Source of the DNA: Oscillospiraceae bacterium
GTDB taxonomy: Bacteria > Bacillota > Clostridia > Oscillospirales > Ruminococcaceae
Direction: 5' to 3'
Length of the DNA: 10,270 nucleotides
Assembly (NCBI GenBank): GCA_900765125.1
Contig: CAAFQL010000248.1
Coordinates: forward strand, 1-10,270
Positions 1 through 5,623 of this stretch are shown one piece after another. The position numbers and the translations under genes were made by a program. Under the pieces are notes generated by a model. The model was not told the origin of the DNA and made no database searches. It was given only the letters and a program-made list of their open reading frames with translations. Numbering within the stretch: position 1 is the stretch's first letter; every line of letters starts with the position of its first letter.

Positions 1-323
1 AAAACCCCGGGCAAGCCGCTTGTCATTTGCTCTACATTCCAGCCTGCCATGCTCATGTAGTTAAGAGCATCAGCGCACTCAGAGCTTGAAAAAACCGTAC
101 TTGCTCCATACTCTCGTGCAAGCTTTGTCAGGCTTTCAAGCTGCTGTTTTGTAGCACCTGATACGGCTTGTACTTTAGACATAGATGCTTCAAATTCCAC
201 ACCTGTCTTAGCAATATCGGCAACAGCACCGCTTGCAGCAGCGATACCGGCGATCTTTTTCAAAGCGCCGTCTATTCCACCCGTATCTACTTTTGTATCA
301 AAAATCAGACTTCCGTCTGCCAT
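1..323 (-). CDS. Tail tape measure protein, TP901 type (N-terminal part, cut by window edge)
   Basis: Tape measure proteins set tail length and are packed inside the tail tube until they are ejected ahead of the DNA. The window shows the first ~107 residues and the frame runs off base 1. The start is ATG at 323-321, with GGAGGTG about 11 bases upstream. After a short head (MADGSLIFDTKV) comes an Ala/Gly-rich segment (IAGIAAASGA). It is followed by a stretch with the conserved TP901 tape-measure pattern: FEASMSKVQAVSG, then a Leu/Ala helix with LAREYGASTVFS, then ALNYMSMAGWN and GLPGV. That pattern at the N-terminus, and the position directly after Gp15 and the major tail protein, make the call firm. 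It lies 18 bases after the Gp15 stop. Total length and downstream domains cannot be seen. Confidence 0.93.
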   Translation of the reverse strand, partial: MADGSLIFDTKVDTGGIDGALKKIAGIAAASGAVADIAKTGVEFEASMSKVQAVSGATKQQLESLTKLAREYGASTVFSSSECADALNYMSMAGWNVEQMTSGLPGV

Positions 324-341
324 ATTATTACTTCACCTCCA

Positions 342-914
342 TTACATGAACGCCGCTCCGATCTGCTCCGCAGTCATAACAGGACATGGAATCGCAATAG
401 CTCTTTGAGCAGCCCTGATTTGTTTTCTGCGTTCTTTATCCTTTATTTCTCCTGTTTTCATTTGTCTTAAAGACATCCTTTGCTTAATCGGCGTATCATC
501 AGGAAGAGCCATAAAAAGTGCAAAGAATTTGTACCAGTGCAGATCATTACTTTCCATGAGGTCTATATCATAAACGCTCTTGAAAGCACCAATAACAAAA
601 GGAGCATCATAAAGCCATGAGAGACAAGGCTTTTCAGTGCCATTTTCTTCTGATGCTTCCGGGTTTTTCTTTCCTGCCCTTGGGATATTCCGACAAGCTG
701 CAAAATCATATAAAGAATGAAATGCCGCAGATTTATCTGTCGGCACTTCATCTTTAAACCATTTCATAGCAAGATCTATTTTTAAATCGTCTGATATATC
801 GTGATTTTCAATAAGTTCAAAAAAGCTTATCCAACTTTGAAAATCAGTGATAACGGCATAACTTTTGCCGTCTACCAAAACGGCAGACGGCAGCTTATCA
901 GTCAGAAGATTCAT
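342..914 (-). CDS. Gp15-family tail assembly protein
   Basis: A 190-residue protein of the bacteriophage Gp15 family (named from Listeria phage A118). These proteins sit between the major tail protein and the tape measure and are thought to act as tail assembly chaperones, like lambda gpG/gpT. What shows this: an N-terminal segment in which a short strand is followed by WISFFELIENHDISDD, then KIDLAMKWF, and a second block around residues 112-146 with AFKSVYDIDL, LHWYKFFALF and LPDDT. This spacing is typical of the family. The C-terminus is basic (KDKERRKQIRAAQRA), also usual. The ATG at 914 is preceded by AAGGTGAT. The gene starts 12 bases after the major tail stop and ends 18 bases before the tape measure start. 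Many tailed phages make a second chaperone by frameshift; here there is no room for an extension. Confidence 0.88.
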   Translation of the reverse strand: MNLLTDKLPSAVLVDGKSYAVITDFQSWISFFELIENHDISDDLKIDLAMKWFKDEVPTDKSAAFHSLYDFAACRNIPRAGKKNPEASEENGTEKPCLSWLYDAPFVIGAFKSVYDIDLMESNDLHWYKFFALFMALPDDTPIKQRMSLRQMKTGEIKDKERRKQIRAAQRAIAIPCPVMTAEQIGAAFM

Positions 915-926
915 TTACATCACCTT

Positions 927-1730
927 TTAGGATGTCTTTGTAATTGTGATGGAGTATGTTGATACCGCACCGTTCTTATTAAGTGTGATAACAACAGAAT
1001 TCATGCCATCATTCAATGTGATACTGCTAAGATTTGCGGTAGATACGCCGTTAAGCATATATGAAAGTGCTGTGCTGCTTCCTGATGTCGCTCTGATCGT
1101 CACATTCGCAGATTTTGAATCCATCTGATAGTAGAAAGTGCTTGGATTGAATGCAGATGGTTCTGTAAAGTTAGCACCTGTAACCTCAAGCGTACTAAGA
1201 AGCGGTATGTCTGTATCCAGTCCTGCATAACAAGTCTGCCAGTCATCTGTAGCAGATGATACCCGAATCTTTTCAAGTTCACCACGAGCCTTAAATGTGC
1301 CTGAATAAGTCATGCAATCTGTCTTGTCACCATCTGAATCCGGTATAACAGTATACTGTCTTCTGTATGCGTCTGCATAAAACTTTCCATTGCCCTCTGT
1401 TACCGTAGTCATATCTACTGTAACGATTTCACGTACGGCATCCTGACCACAAAGCTCATTTTCCGTAATGCCAATAATGTCATCATGTACGGCATTTCCC
1501 TCGTATCTGTCAAATGCATAAGATTTGGACGCATTGTAGCCTGTCACATCTGTACGCTTGAAATCCTCGTCAACATACTGACGTTCATATTCAGTCGCAT
1601 TCTTGCTTGTTGTTATTTCAGTAAAGCCTTCCATTCTGGTAAATGTATGACTCACACTTGCTCCAACGCCGTAAAAAGACATTTTCCCAGTACGTTTAAC
1701 AAGATCTGCTTTTTTAAGATTTTTACCCAT
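927..1730 (-). CDS. Major tail tube protein with C-terminal Ig-like (cadherin-like beta-sandwich) domain
   Basis: A 267-residue protein expected to polymerise into the tail tube. The N-terminal ~170 residues are polar and beta-rich, beginning MGKNLKKADLVKR and containing FTRMEGFTEITTSKN. They match the style of siphovirus tube proteins, but no short signature is decisive and position in the cassette carries the call. Residues ~177-265 form a clear separate domain of the cadherin-like beta-sandwich type (Pfam PF12733 pattern): LSTLEVTGANF, then AFNPSTFYYQM, NVTIRATSG, YMLNGVS, ITLNDGMNSVVITLN and TYSITITK. Such domains decorate the outside of tail tubes and may bind host surface carbohydrate. 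The start is ATG at 1730 with AGGAGG 7-8 bases upstream, 18 bases after the tail terminator stop. It is one continuous frame, so the Ig domain is on every copy rather than added by frameshift. Confidence 0.88.
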   Translation of the reverse strand: MGKNLKKADLVKRTGKMSFYGVGASVSHTFTRMEGFTEITTSKNATEYERQYVDEDFKRTDVTGYNASKSYAFDRYEGNAVHDDIIGITENELCGQDAVREIVTVDMTTVTEGNGKFYADAYRRQYTVIPDSDGDKTDCMTYSGTFKARGELEKIRVSSATDDWQTCYAGLDTDIPLLSTLEVTGANFTEPSAFNPSTFYYQMDSKSANVTIRATSGSSTALSYMLNGVSTANLSSITLNDGMNSVVITLNKNGAVSTYSITITKTS

Positions 1731-1748
1731 AATTTTTACCTCCTGTAT

Positions 1749-2186
1749 TTACTCCTGTGTATATCGGTAATCCTGCGTGTACACAAAGTTCATTGTAATT
1801 TGATAACGTGCAGTGCTGTCTCCTGTATCGAATGGATAGCCGCCGGACAGCACTTCAATATATTGAGGTGTGCGGTACTCATCAAGCTCCGGAAGGTTTT
1901 CTTCTTCTGACTGCTTTTCAACCCATGCAGCTAACTTTTCATAAAATCCGGAGTTAGCTATATTTTGCAGTGTATCTGCTCCATAGCTTTCTCTTGATGC
2001 AAAAATAAAGGGGAACTGCCTTACGCTGCTCCCTGATGTGTATTTCTTTAAAATCGGATTTACAGGCTGATCTGCATCTATGGTATATTCAATACCGTCA
2101 GCCCCTAAATAATCTACATTCAAAAGCCCATCCTTTAAGAGAGGACAGGCGGCAAACCATGTGCGCAGACTTTCAATTATTGTCAT
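1749..2186 (-). CDS. Tail terminator / minor capsid protein 3-like (A118 type)
   Basis: A 145-residue protein in the tail-terminator slot, directly before the major tail protein. It resembles the 'minor capsid protein from bacteriophage' family (PF12691): an N-terminal helix with SLRTWFAACPLL, a strand pair around VDYLGADGIEYTID, the segment FPFIFASRESYGAD, then FYEKLAAWVE, and a C-terminal beta hairpin (ARYQITMNFVYTQDY). Proteins here cap the tail tube and make the head-tail joint. The ATG overlaps the previous stop (ATGA, 2183-2186) and has an almost perfect AAAGGAGG ribosome site, so it is coupled to the upstream gene but also strongly initiated. The family match is from memory of the pattern; the role follows mainly from position. 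Confidence 0.8.
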   Translation of the reverse strand: MTIIESLRTWFAACPLLKDGLLNVDYLGADGIEYTIDADQPVNPILKKYTSGSSVRQFPFIFASRESYGADTLQNIANSGFYEKLAAWVEKQSEEENLPELDEYRTPQYIEVLSGGYPFDTGDSTARYQITMNFVYTQDYRYTQE

Positions 2187-2512
2187 GGGCTGCCTCCTTT
2201 CAACATTCTTTGTGCGGCTTCAAGAATAGCTTGTCCTTGCTTCGACTTCATACGCTGAAACCACTTTCTTCCACGAGTGACTGACACTCGTCCGGCATAA
2301 TATTGATACCTTGAATATGGTGCAGTATACCTTACCTGACCGCTGCCTATTTTTGTACCGTGTATACCTGATTTTTTCAGACTGCCTATCTTAAACGGCA
2401 CAAGAGGGTCGCAGCGTCTTAAAACTTCGCTGTCAACAAAACGCTGAGTTTTACGCAGTTTTGCATCAATTGCCGATCTTTTAGGCATAACAGCTGTTTT
2501 GAAACGTATCAT
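2183..2512 (-). CDS. Minor capsid protein 2-type connector (HK97 gp10-like)
   Basis: A 109-residue basic protein of the small head-tail connector set. The C-terminal half carries the characteristic APYSRYQYYAGR motif followed by WFQRMKSKQGQAILE and a GG near the end, the pattern of the 'minor capsid protein' family PF11114 and of HK97 gp10-like proteins. The middle has PLVPFKIGSLKKSG, matching the usual 'P.d.G.L..s' turn in gp10-type proteins. The probable role is linking the head completion ring to the tail terminator. The start ATG at 2512 overlaps the preceding stop by four bases (ATGA). A GAGGTG sequence about nine bases upstream is a modest ribosome site, suggesting coupled translation. 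Confidence 0.83.
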   Translation of the reverse strand: MIRFKTAVMPKRSAIDAKLRKTQRFVDSEVLRRCDPLVPFKIGSLKKSGIHGTKIGSGQVRYTAPYSRYQYYAGRVSVTRGRKWFQRMKSKQGQAILEAAQRMLKGGSP

Positions 2513-2847
2513 ACTGCTGTCACCTCTATATGCTGCACTGCTTCTAAACCATATAGAAAACGTTCTACATTCATGATGGTATGAGCTTCCTTCTGATCAG
2601 CGTTTATTCCGTAAGCGATAAGATCGCCTTTCTGTGGCAGCTGATCGGGCAAATAAGCTTTAGGTATTATGATAAAAACGCTGTTTTTCTGCTGTGTTCC
2701 ATGATTTCTACCCTGATTGCTGATATTAGTCTGACCTATGCCTTCTTCCCAGTAAACAGCATCTATATTTACTGCATCCCAAGTAGGCAGACGTGTCTTT
2801 GTGTCAACACCCTTACGGAAAAGGGTACAGCTTGCATTAGTAAACAT
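2509..2847 (-). CDS. Minor capsid protein 1-type head-tail closure protein
   Basis: A 112-residue protein in the head-completion/stopper position, similar in pattern to 'minor capsid protein' family PF10665 of A118-like phages. It is mostly beta strands: TNASCTLFRKG, a segment with VNIDAVYWEEG, then SVFIIIPKAYLP, and GDLIAYG near a C-terminal ERFLYGLEAVQHIEVTAV. A GTG at 2856 would add three residues but lies only one base after GAGGAG; the ATG at 2847 has ideal spacing of ten bases, so I use ATG 2847. The gene therefore begins just after the stop of the upstream connector (2853-2855), and its own stop overlaps the next start. The probable role is plugging the portal/connector after packaging; this is inferred from position. 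Confidence 0.78.
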   Translation of the reverse strand: MFTNASCTLFRKGVDTKTRLPTWDAVNIDAVYWEEGIGQTNISNQGRNHGTQQKNSVFIIIPKAYLPDQLPQKGDLIAYGINADQKEAHTIMNVERFLYGLEAVQHIEVTAV

Positions 2848-2852
2848 AGATC

Positions 2853-3254
2853 TCACACTCCTCTATACATAAGCCCGGTACGACCGAGGTATTTCAGTGC
2901 CGTGTTATACTGATAAGTATTAAAGCTGCTGCCTGTAAGACTTGAAAGGCTGTCAAGCGGATTTCTGAAAGTAACGCTGTACTTACCGATAGTTTCAGAC
3001 TGCTTTTCACCGCCTGACACTATTGTATCAGGCTGCATTTTAGCATCGTAGTAAAACAGATTCTCGGCTAAAGCACAACAGCATTTCTTTACCTTTGTGG
3101 AAAACTCTTCCGGAACGCCATCTTCCAGCCTGCCAAATGTTACAGCATCCATGTATTCAGATGCTCGCTTTACGAATGGAACAAACTGCTCTTTTGATTT
3201 AAAAAGAGTACCAGTGTAAATTGTCTGGTACTCTCTGTAGGTTGCATAAGCCAT
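2853..3254 (-). CDS. Head-tail connector (gp6/gp15-like head completion protein)
   Basis: A 133-residue, mainly helical protein encoded directly after the coat protein. That is the usual place of the adaptor that docks on the portal (HK97 gp6 / SPP1 gp15 group). What shows this: an N-terminal YATYREYQTIYTG, a helix with FVPFVKRASEYMDAVTFGRL, then a second helix VKKCCCALAENLFYYD, and a loop ending in GKYSVTF before a Tyr-rich C-terminal helix (QYNTALKYLGRTGLMYRG). This two-helix plus 'G.YSVt/sf' arrangement is typical of the group. The start ATG at 3254 is one base from the coat stop. Three consecutive cysteines (CCC) in helix two are unusual but could be structural. Confidence 0.83.
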   Translation of the reverse strand: MAYATYREYQTIYTGTLFKSKEQFVPFVKRASEYMDAVTFGRLEDGVPEEFSTKVKKCCCALAENLFYYDAKMQPDTIVSGGEKQSETIGKYSVTFRNPLDSLSSLTGSSFNTYQYNTALKYLGRTGLMYRGV

Positions 3255-3255
3255 C

Positions 3256-4335
3256 TTATTCTACCTTTATGTATCCAACAGATACGCACTTATCCTTATC
3301 GTTAAGGTCGATGATTTCAACAATATCCCCCTTCTTTGCTGAGATTTCCGAACCGGATGTCCATGCGTTAGTCTCCTTGATATCTGTAAAGATATCCTCA
3401 TAAGCAGCTCTTTTAGTCGGATTTATACGATAAACAAAAAAACCTGTAGCTGTTGCCGCTGTTGTCAGGGTGACCTTGCCGCCGCCGAAAGCAGACATTA
3501 CAAGTTCAATAGGAGCTGGTGCAAATACTGCATAGATAGCACTCTTACGCAGAACAGCATGATCAAATACAACTCTTCCTTTCACAGCAGATGCCTTTAC
3601 GAAATTTGCATCACCGTCAAGACTGACAACCTTTGGAGCGGCAGAGAATTCTTCTGCACGGGTTGCGAACTTCGGATGACCTGCGATACACTGTAGACCG
3701 GCTGTATCGTCATTCCATTCTATAACGTTAAACCCGGCAATTCTTCCGACAATACCTTCCTGCTTAACGGAATCGCCCAGATTTGATGCACTTACAAAAT
3801 ACTCGTTTTTCAAAAGGAATGAGTAGAAGTCAGGTGTAGCCAGAAGATAACGCATATTGTCCTTAGACGGTACATTAGCCTTTGACATTCTTGTTCGCAG
3901 ATCTACAACAACATCATAAGCATTGATCGATGATATAGCTCCCATAGAAATATGTGTGCTGCCCTCAATAAGCGTCGTTGCACCTTCATCGTCAATACGA
4001 TTAGCAAGCGCATAGCTTGCGCTGTCAAGGCGATCTGCTACAAGATCATCCGGTACTGCTTCGGCATCATAGTTGTCAATGATTTCATTTACAACAACAT
4101 CCTTTGTGATCAGCAAAGGCTTATATGTTGTAGTGCCGCTTTCCGGAGATGTGCCCTTTGCTTTATCATAATCACGAGCTGAGACTTCCTTATCACGTAC
4201 CGGTATCTTTACTGCTCCGGCAGTAGGGTCGCCCTCATAATCGTTGTTGAATACGATACCATCAGCGAGAACCAGATTCTTTCTTAATTTTGCAAGTACA
4301 AGCTTGCTGTAACGTTCCTGTGATTCATGTGGCAT
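3256..4335 (-). CDS. Major capsid (coat) protein with C-terminal beta extension
   Basis: A 359-residue coat protein, probably HK97-fold. The N-terminal arm (ERYSKLVLAKLRKNLVLADG) and the segment GAVKIPVRDKEVSARDY are typical of coat proteins in this cassette. A long helix DDLVADRLDSASYALANRIDDE fits the spine helix. The central part (MRYLLATPDFYSFLLKN, GRIAGFNVIEWND) resembles the 'R..vvtP..ys.L' and 'G..gfnV' loops of many coat proteins, and VVFDHAVLRKSAIYAVFAP fits the closing strands. Residues ~285-359 look like an extra beta domain (GKVTLTTAATATGFFVYR, KKGDIVEIIDL, VSVGYIKVE) beyond the usual end. The ribosome site TAGGAGG lies about eight bases before ATG 4335, in the 15-base gap after the scaffold gene; it is among the strongest sites here, as expected for the most abundant protein. 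Confidence 0.9.
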   Translation of the reverse strand: MPHESQERYSKLVLAKLRKNLVLADGIVFNNDYEGDPTAGAVKIPVRDKEVSARDYDKAKGTSPESGTTTYKPLLITKDVVVNEIIDNYDAEAVPDDLVADRLDSASYALANRIDDEGATTLIEGSTHISMGAISSINAYDVVVDLRTRMSKANVPSKDNMRYLLATPDFYSFLLKNEYFVSASNLGDSVKQEGIVGRIAGFNVIEWNDDTAGLQCIAGHPKFATRAEEFSAAPKVVSLDGDANFVKASAVKGRVVFDHAVLRKSAIYAVFAPAPIELVMSAFGGGKVTLTTAATATGFFVYRINPTKRAAYEDIFTDIKETNAWTSGSEISAKKGDIVEIIDLNDKDKCVSVGYIKVE

Positions 4336-4350
4336 AATAAATACCTCCTA

Positions 4351-4893
4351 TTAGTTTTTTGGAATCAAATCGGGATTCTTTGCATAAAACGCACGTTCTA
4401 CTCCATCAAGTGAAGTTGGTGTACGTCCTGATGTAGGAGCAGCAGCTCCATAGCCGTTTGGATTTGTAACAAAAGCATCCGGACAGCTTTCACGTAATGC
4501 CTTTACAACATCATCACCACCAGTAAGAACACCCTTGTCATCAAACTGGAGCTTCTGTGCAGTGATCTTATCTTTCAGATATTCCGCATAAACGCTGTTT
4601 TTCATGCCCTGCTCTTTAATAAATTTATCCAGCTTATCGCTGTATTCCTTTTCCTTCTGCTGTGCTTCAAGCTTTTCATACTTCTGCTGCCAATCATCAG
4701 CGGACTTCTTGATGCTGTCGACGTCCATATCTTTATATGACTGGATAGTCTTGTTGGCTTCATCAAGCTGCGTCTTTACGGTTGTGACTGCATCCTGCTC
4801 AGCCTTGATATCGGCAGAATAAGTCTCTGTAATAGATTTTACAGCAGCTTCATCAGTGATGCCAAGCTCCTCCAAAAACTTCTGATCAATCAT
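4351..4893 (-). CDS. Capsid scaffolding protein (phage GP20 type)
   Basis: A 180-residue scaffold-like protein, one gene before the coat protein as usual. It begins MIDQKFLEELGITDEAAVKSI, then has a long charged coiled coil at about residues 25-95 (heptad-like Leu/Ile with many Lys, Glu and Gln). A more compact C-terminal part follows with TGGDDVVKALRESCPDAF, a Gly/Ala/Pro/Thr linker, and a final SLDGVERAFYAKNPDL. This layout matches the phage minor structural GP20 family (PF06810). The frame is open upstream to 4971, but I place the start at ATG 4893: it has GAGAGGAAGAG five bases upstream and a typical family N-terminus, while the longer form lacks both and overlaps a separate small gene. 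Start and upstream stop overlap by eight bases. Confidence 0.87.
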   Translation of the reverse strand: MIDQKFLEELGITDEAAVKSITETYSADIKAEQDAVTTVKTQLDEANKTIQSYKDMDVDSIKKSADDWQQKYEKLEAQQKEKEYSDKLDKFIKEQGMKNSVYAEYLKDKITAQKLQFDDKGVLTGGDDVVKALRESCPDAFVTNPNGYGAAAPTSGRTPTSLDGVERAFYAKNPDLIPKN

Positions 4894-5023
4894 AATACTC
4901 TTCCTCTCTGTTGTAATCGTCACAGTAATCTGTTTCAATTTCTGCAAGCGGCTGCTTTGCGATACCGCCAAGAAGCTCTACTACCTCGTCTGTTGTGCCT
5001 GTGATTTTCAGTGTCATAGTCAT
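4886..5023 (-). CDS. Small phage protein of 43-45 residues, function unknown
   Basis: A short frame before the scaffold gene, reading MTMTLKITGTTDEVVELLGG and then IAKQPLAEIETDYCDDYN with an acidic end, EEEYYD. The ribosome site AGAAAGGAAA suits the second ATG (5017) better than the first (5023), so the product has 43 or 45 residues. A beta strand (LKITGTT) followed by a helix (DEVVELLGGIA) resembles the small 'gtpeEia.lv' proteins common in phage head operons. The stop lies eight bases into the scaffold gene, which argues for coupled translation. It is net acidic with no membrane segment. The role is unknown; a helper of scaffold or coat expression or assembly is only a guess from position. 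Confidence 0.7.
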   Translation of the reverse strand: MTMTLKITGTTDEVVELLGGIAKQPLAEIETDYCDDYNREEEYYD

Positions 5024-5034
5024 TTTCCTTTCTG

Positions 5035-5051
5035 TTTAAATCAGATTTAAA
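5035..5051. promoter_or_regulatory. 17-base perfect dyad before the microprotein gene
   Basis: TTTAAATC and GATTTAAA flank a single central base at 5043. The dyad sits about 12 bases before the start codon of the small gene at 5023 and beside its ribosome site. As DNA it could be an operator. As RNA it cannot form a normal loop without opening the centre. It is AT-rich, so chance is possible. Confidence 0.3.
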
Positions 5052-5057
5052 TATATT

Positions 5058-5083
5058 AAAAACAGCCTTTAAATGCTGTTTTT
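5058..5083. terminator. Symmetrical A/T-flanked hairpin (possible bidirectional terminator)
   Basis: A nine-base perfect stem, AAAAACAGC at 5058-5066 with GCTGTTTTT at 5075-5083, around an eight-base loop. On either strand the GC part of the stem (CAGC/GCTG) is followed by five Ts, the form of a weak intrinsic terminator. It lies just downstream of the stronger hairpin at 5095-5114 on the minus strand, so the two may act in tandem. Confidence 0.5.
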
Positions 5084-5089
5084 GAGCAT

Positions 5090-5114
5090 AAAAATAAGAC
5101 GTATTACCGTCTTA
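5090..5114 (-). terminator. Intrinsic terminator after the lipoprotein unit
   Basis: On the minus strand TAAGACG pairs with CGTCTTA across a six-base loop (stem 5095-5101 and 5108-5114), followed directly by TTTTT (5094-5090). The stem begins at the end of the tiny ORF 5104-5214, whose TAA stop lies in the loop and stem. It would end transcripts from the lipoprotein gene, or reduce read-through from the packaging genes into the scaffold and capsid genes. Confidence 0.6.
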
Positions 5115-5214
5115 ACTTTCTCTTCTTCATTTTTCCGTAATGCTTTTTCGATAATATCCACCCGACATACATCATATAGTCAGGAGGTGCAAGTGTTCGC
5201 TGTATATTCAGCAT
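5104..5214 (-). CDS. Possible tiny basic protein (36 residues), unknown
   Basis: A 36-codon frame starting MLNIQRTLAPPDYMMYVGW and ending in the strongly basic KKHYGKMKKRKLRR. It fills most of the gap between the lipoprotein gene and the terminator. Against it: there is no ribosome site at normal distance; the nearest, AAAGGAG, is 30 bases before the ATG, though a small TATAC/GTATA hairpin between them could shorten the effective distance. A TATAAT at 5219-5224 lies just four bases before the ATG with no convincing -35 element, so a leaderless or small-RNA transcript is also conceivable. I see no family resemblance. It may be a chance frame. Confidence 0.3.
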   Translation of the reverse strand: MLNIQRTLAPPDYMMYVGWILSKKHYGKMKKRKLRR

Positions 5215-5255
5215 TGCTATTATACTATTGTATATAAATGTTTACTCCTTTCTGA

Positions 5256-5558
5256 TCACGGATAATAGTCGCCGATGTTGTATGATTTATACGTTTCTTC
5301 TGAAACATATATCCAGCCTGTAACTTTTTCTCCGTTTTCTTCTCCTGATAATTTGATTTCATATTTTGCATCATGATGTGTAGAACAAGGCACCATAACG
5401 CCATTACCTGTACGAATGTACATAGTAGATGTGTGTTCCGGCTTGTATTCTTTATCGATCACAGTACCAGATTCAATATTGCCGGCACATCCGGTAAAGA
5501 TAGCACTGCAAGAAACAACAGCAGCTAAAACAGCAAGTATTTTCTTCTTGATGTTCAT
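5256..5558 (-). CDS. Small phage lipoprotein, possible superinfection-exclusion moron
   Basis: A 100-residue predicted lipoprotein. It has a basic start (MNIKKK), a hydrophobic stretch ILAVLAAVVSCSAIF, and a lipobox FTGC with the lipidated Cys at residue 24, so the mature ~77 residues would sit outside the cell membrane. The mature part has SGTVIDKEYKPEHTS and, near the end, GWIYVSEETYKSYNIGDYY. This is a pattern I know from many small phage proteins of unknown function (tGtV..Keykpa...., then w.~V....y...~GD). ATG 5558 has AAAGGAG at good spacing. Terminator hairpins lie on both sides (5584-5613 and 5090-5114), so it looks like an independent insertion in the head operon. Known phage lipoproteins in similar settings block DNA entry of related phages; applying that here is inference. 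No clear promoter was seen upstream. Confidence 0.8.
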   Translation of the reverse strand: MNIKKKILAVLAAVVSCSAIFTGCAGNIESGTVIDKEYKPEHTSTMYIRTGNGVMVPCSTHHDAKYEIKLSGEENGEKVTGWIYVSEETYKSYNIGDYYP

Positions 5559-5583
5559 ATATTTCTCCTTTCTATTTTGGGGT

Positions 5584-5613
5584 ATAAGAAAAGCACCCTG
5601 TGAAAGGTGCTTT
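5584..5613 (-). terminator. Intrinsic terminator after the immunity-like gene
   Basis: An eight-base perfect stem, AAAGCACC at 5590-5597 with GGTGCTTT at 5606-5613, around an eight-base loop. On the minus strand it is followed by TTTTCTTAT. It begins 10 bases after the stop of the 5624-5875 gene and ends about 25 bases before the lipoprotein start. It would stop, at least partly, transcription coming from the terminase, portal and minor capsid genes. Confidence 0.65.
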
Positions 5614-5623
5614 AGTTATTTTA

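Noticed and set aside
1485..1910. Plus-strand open frame of 141 codons
   Set aside because: It is antisense to the major tail and tail terminator genes, has Cys/Phe/Ile-rich antisense composition and no ribosome site pattern; the minus frames explain the region.
2581..2913. Plus-strand open frame of 110 codons with hydrophobic stretches
   Set aside because: It is antisense to the connector genes, which have coupled starts and recognised patterns; apparent membrane segments arise from antisense codons.
4894..4971. Longer N-terminus for the scaffold gene, starting at 4971
   Set aside because: It lacks a ribosome site, lies within the better supported small gene 4886-5023 in another frame, and the ATG at 4893 has GAGAGGAAGAG and a family-like start.
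5219..5247. Sigma-70 promoter at TATAAT 5219-5224
   Set aside because: There is no -35-like hexamer at 16-18 bases (GAGTAA region) and no extended -10; AT-rich sequence makes a chance TATAAT likely. Kept only as a note.
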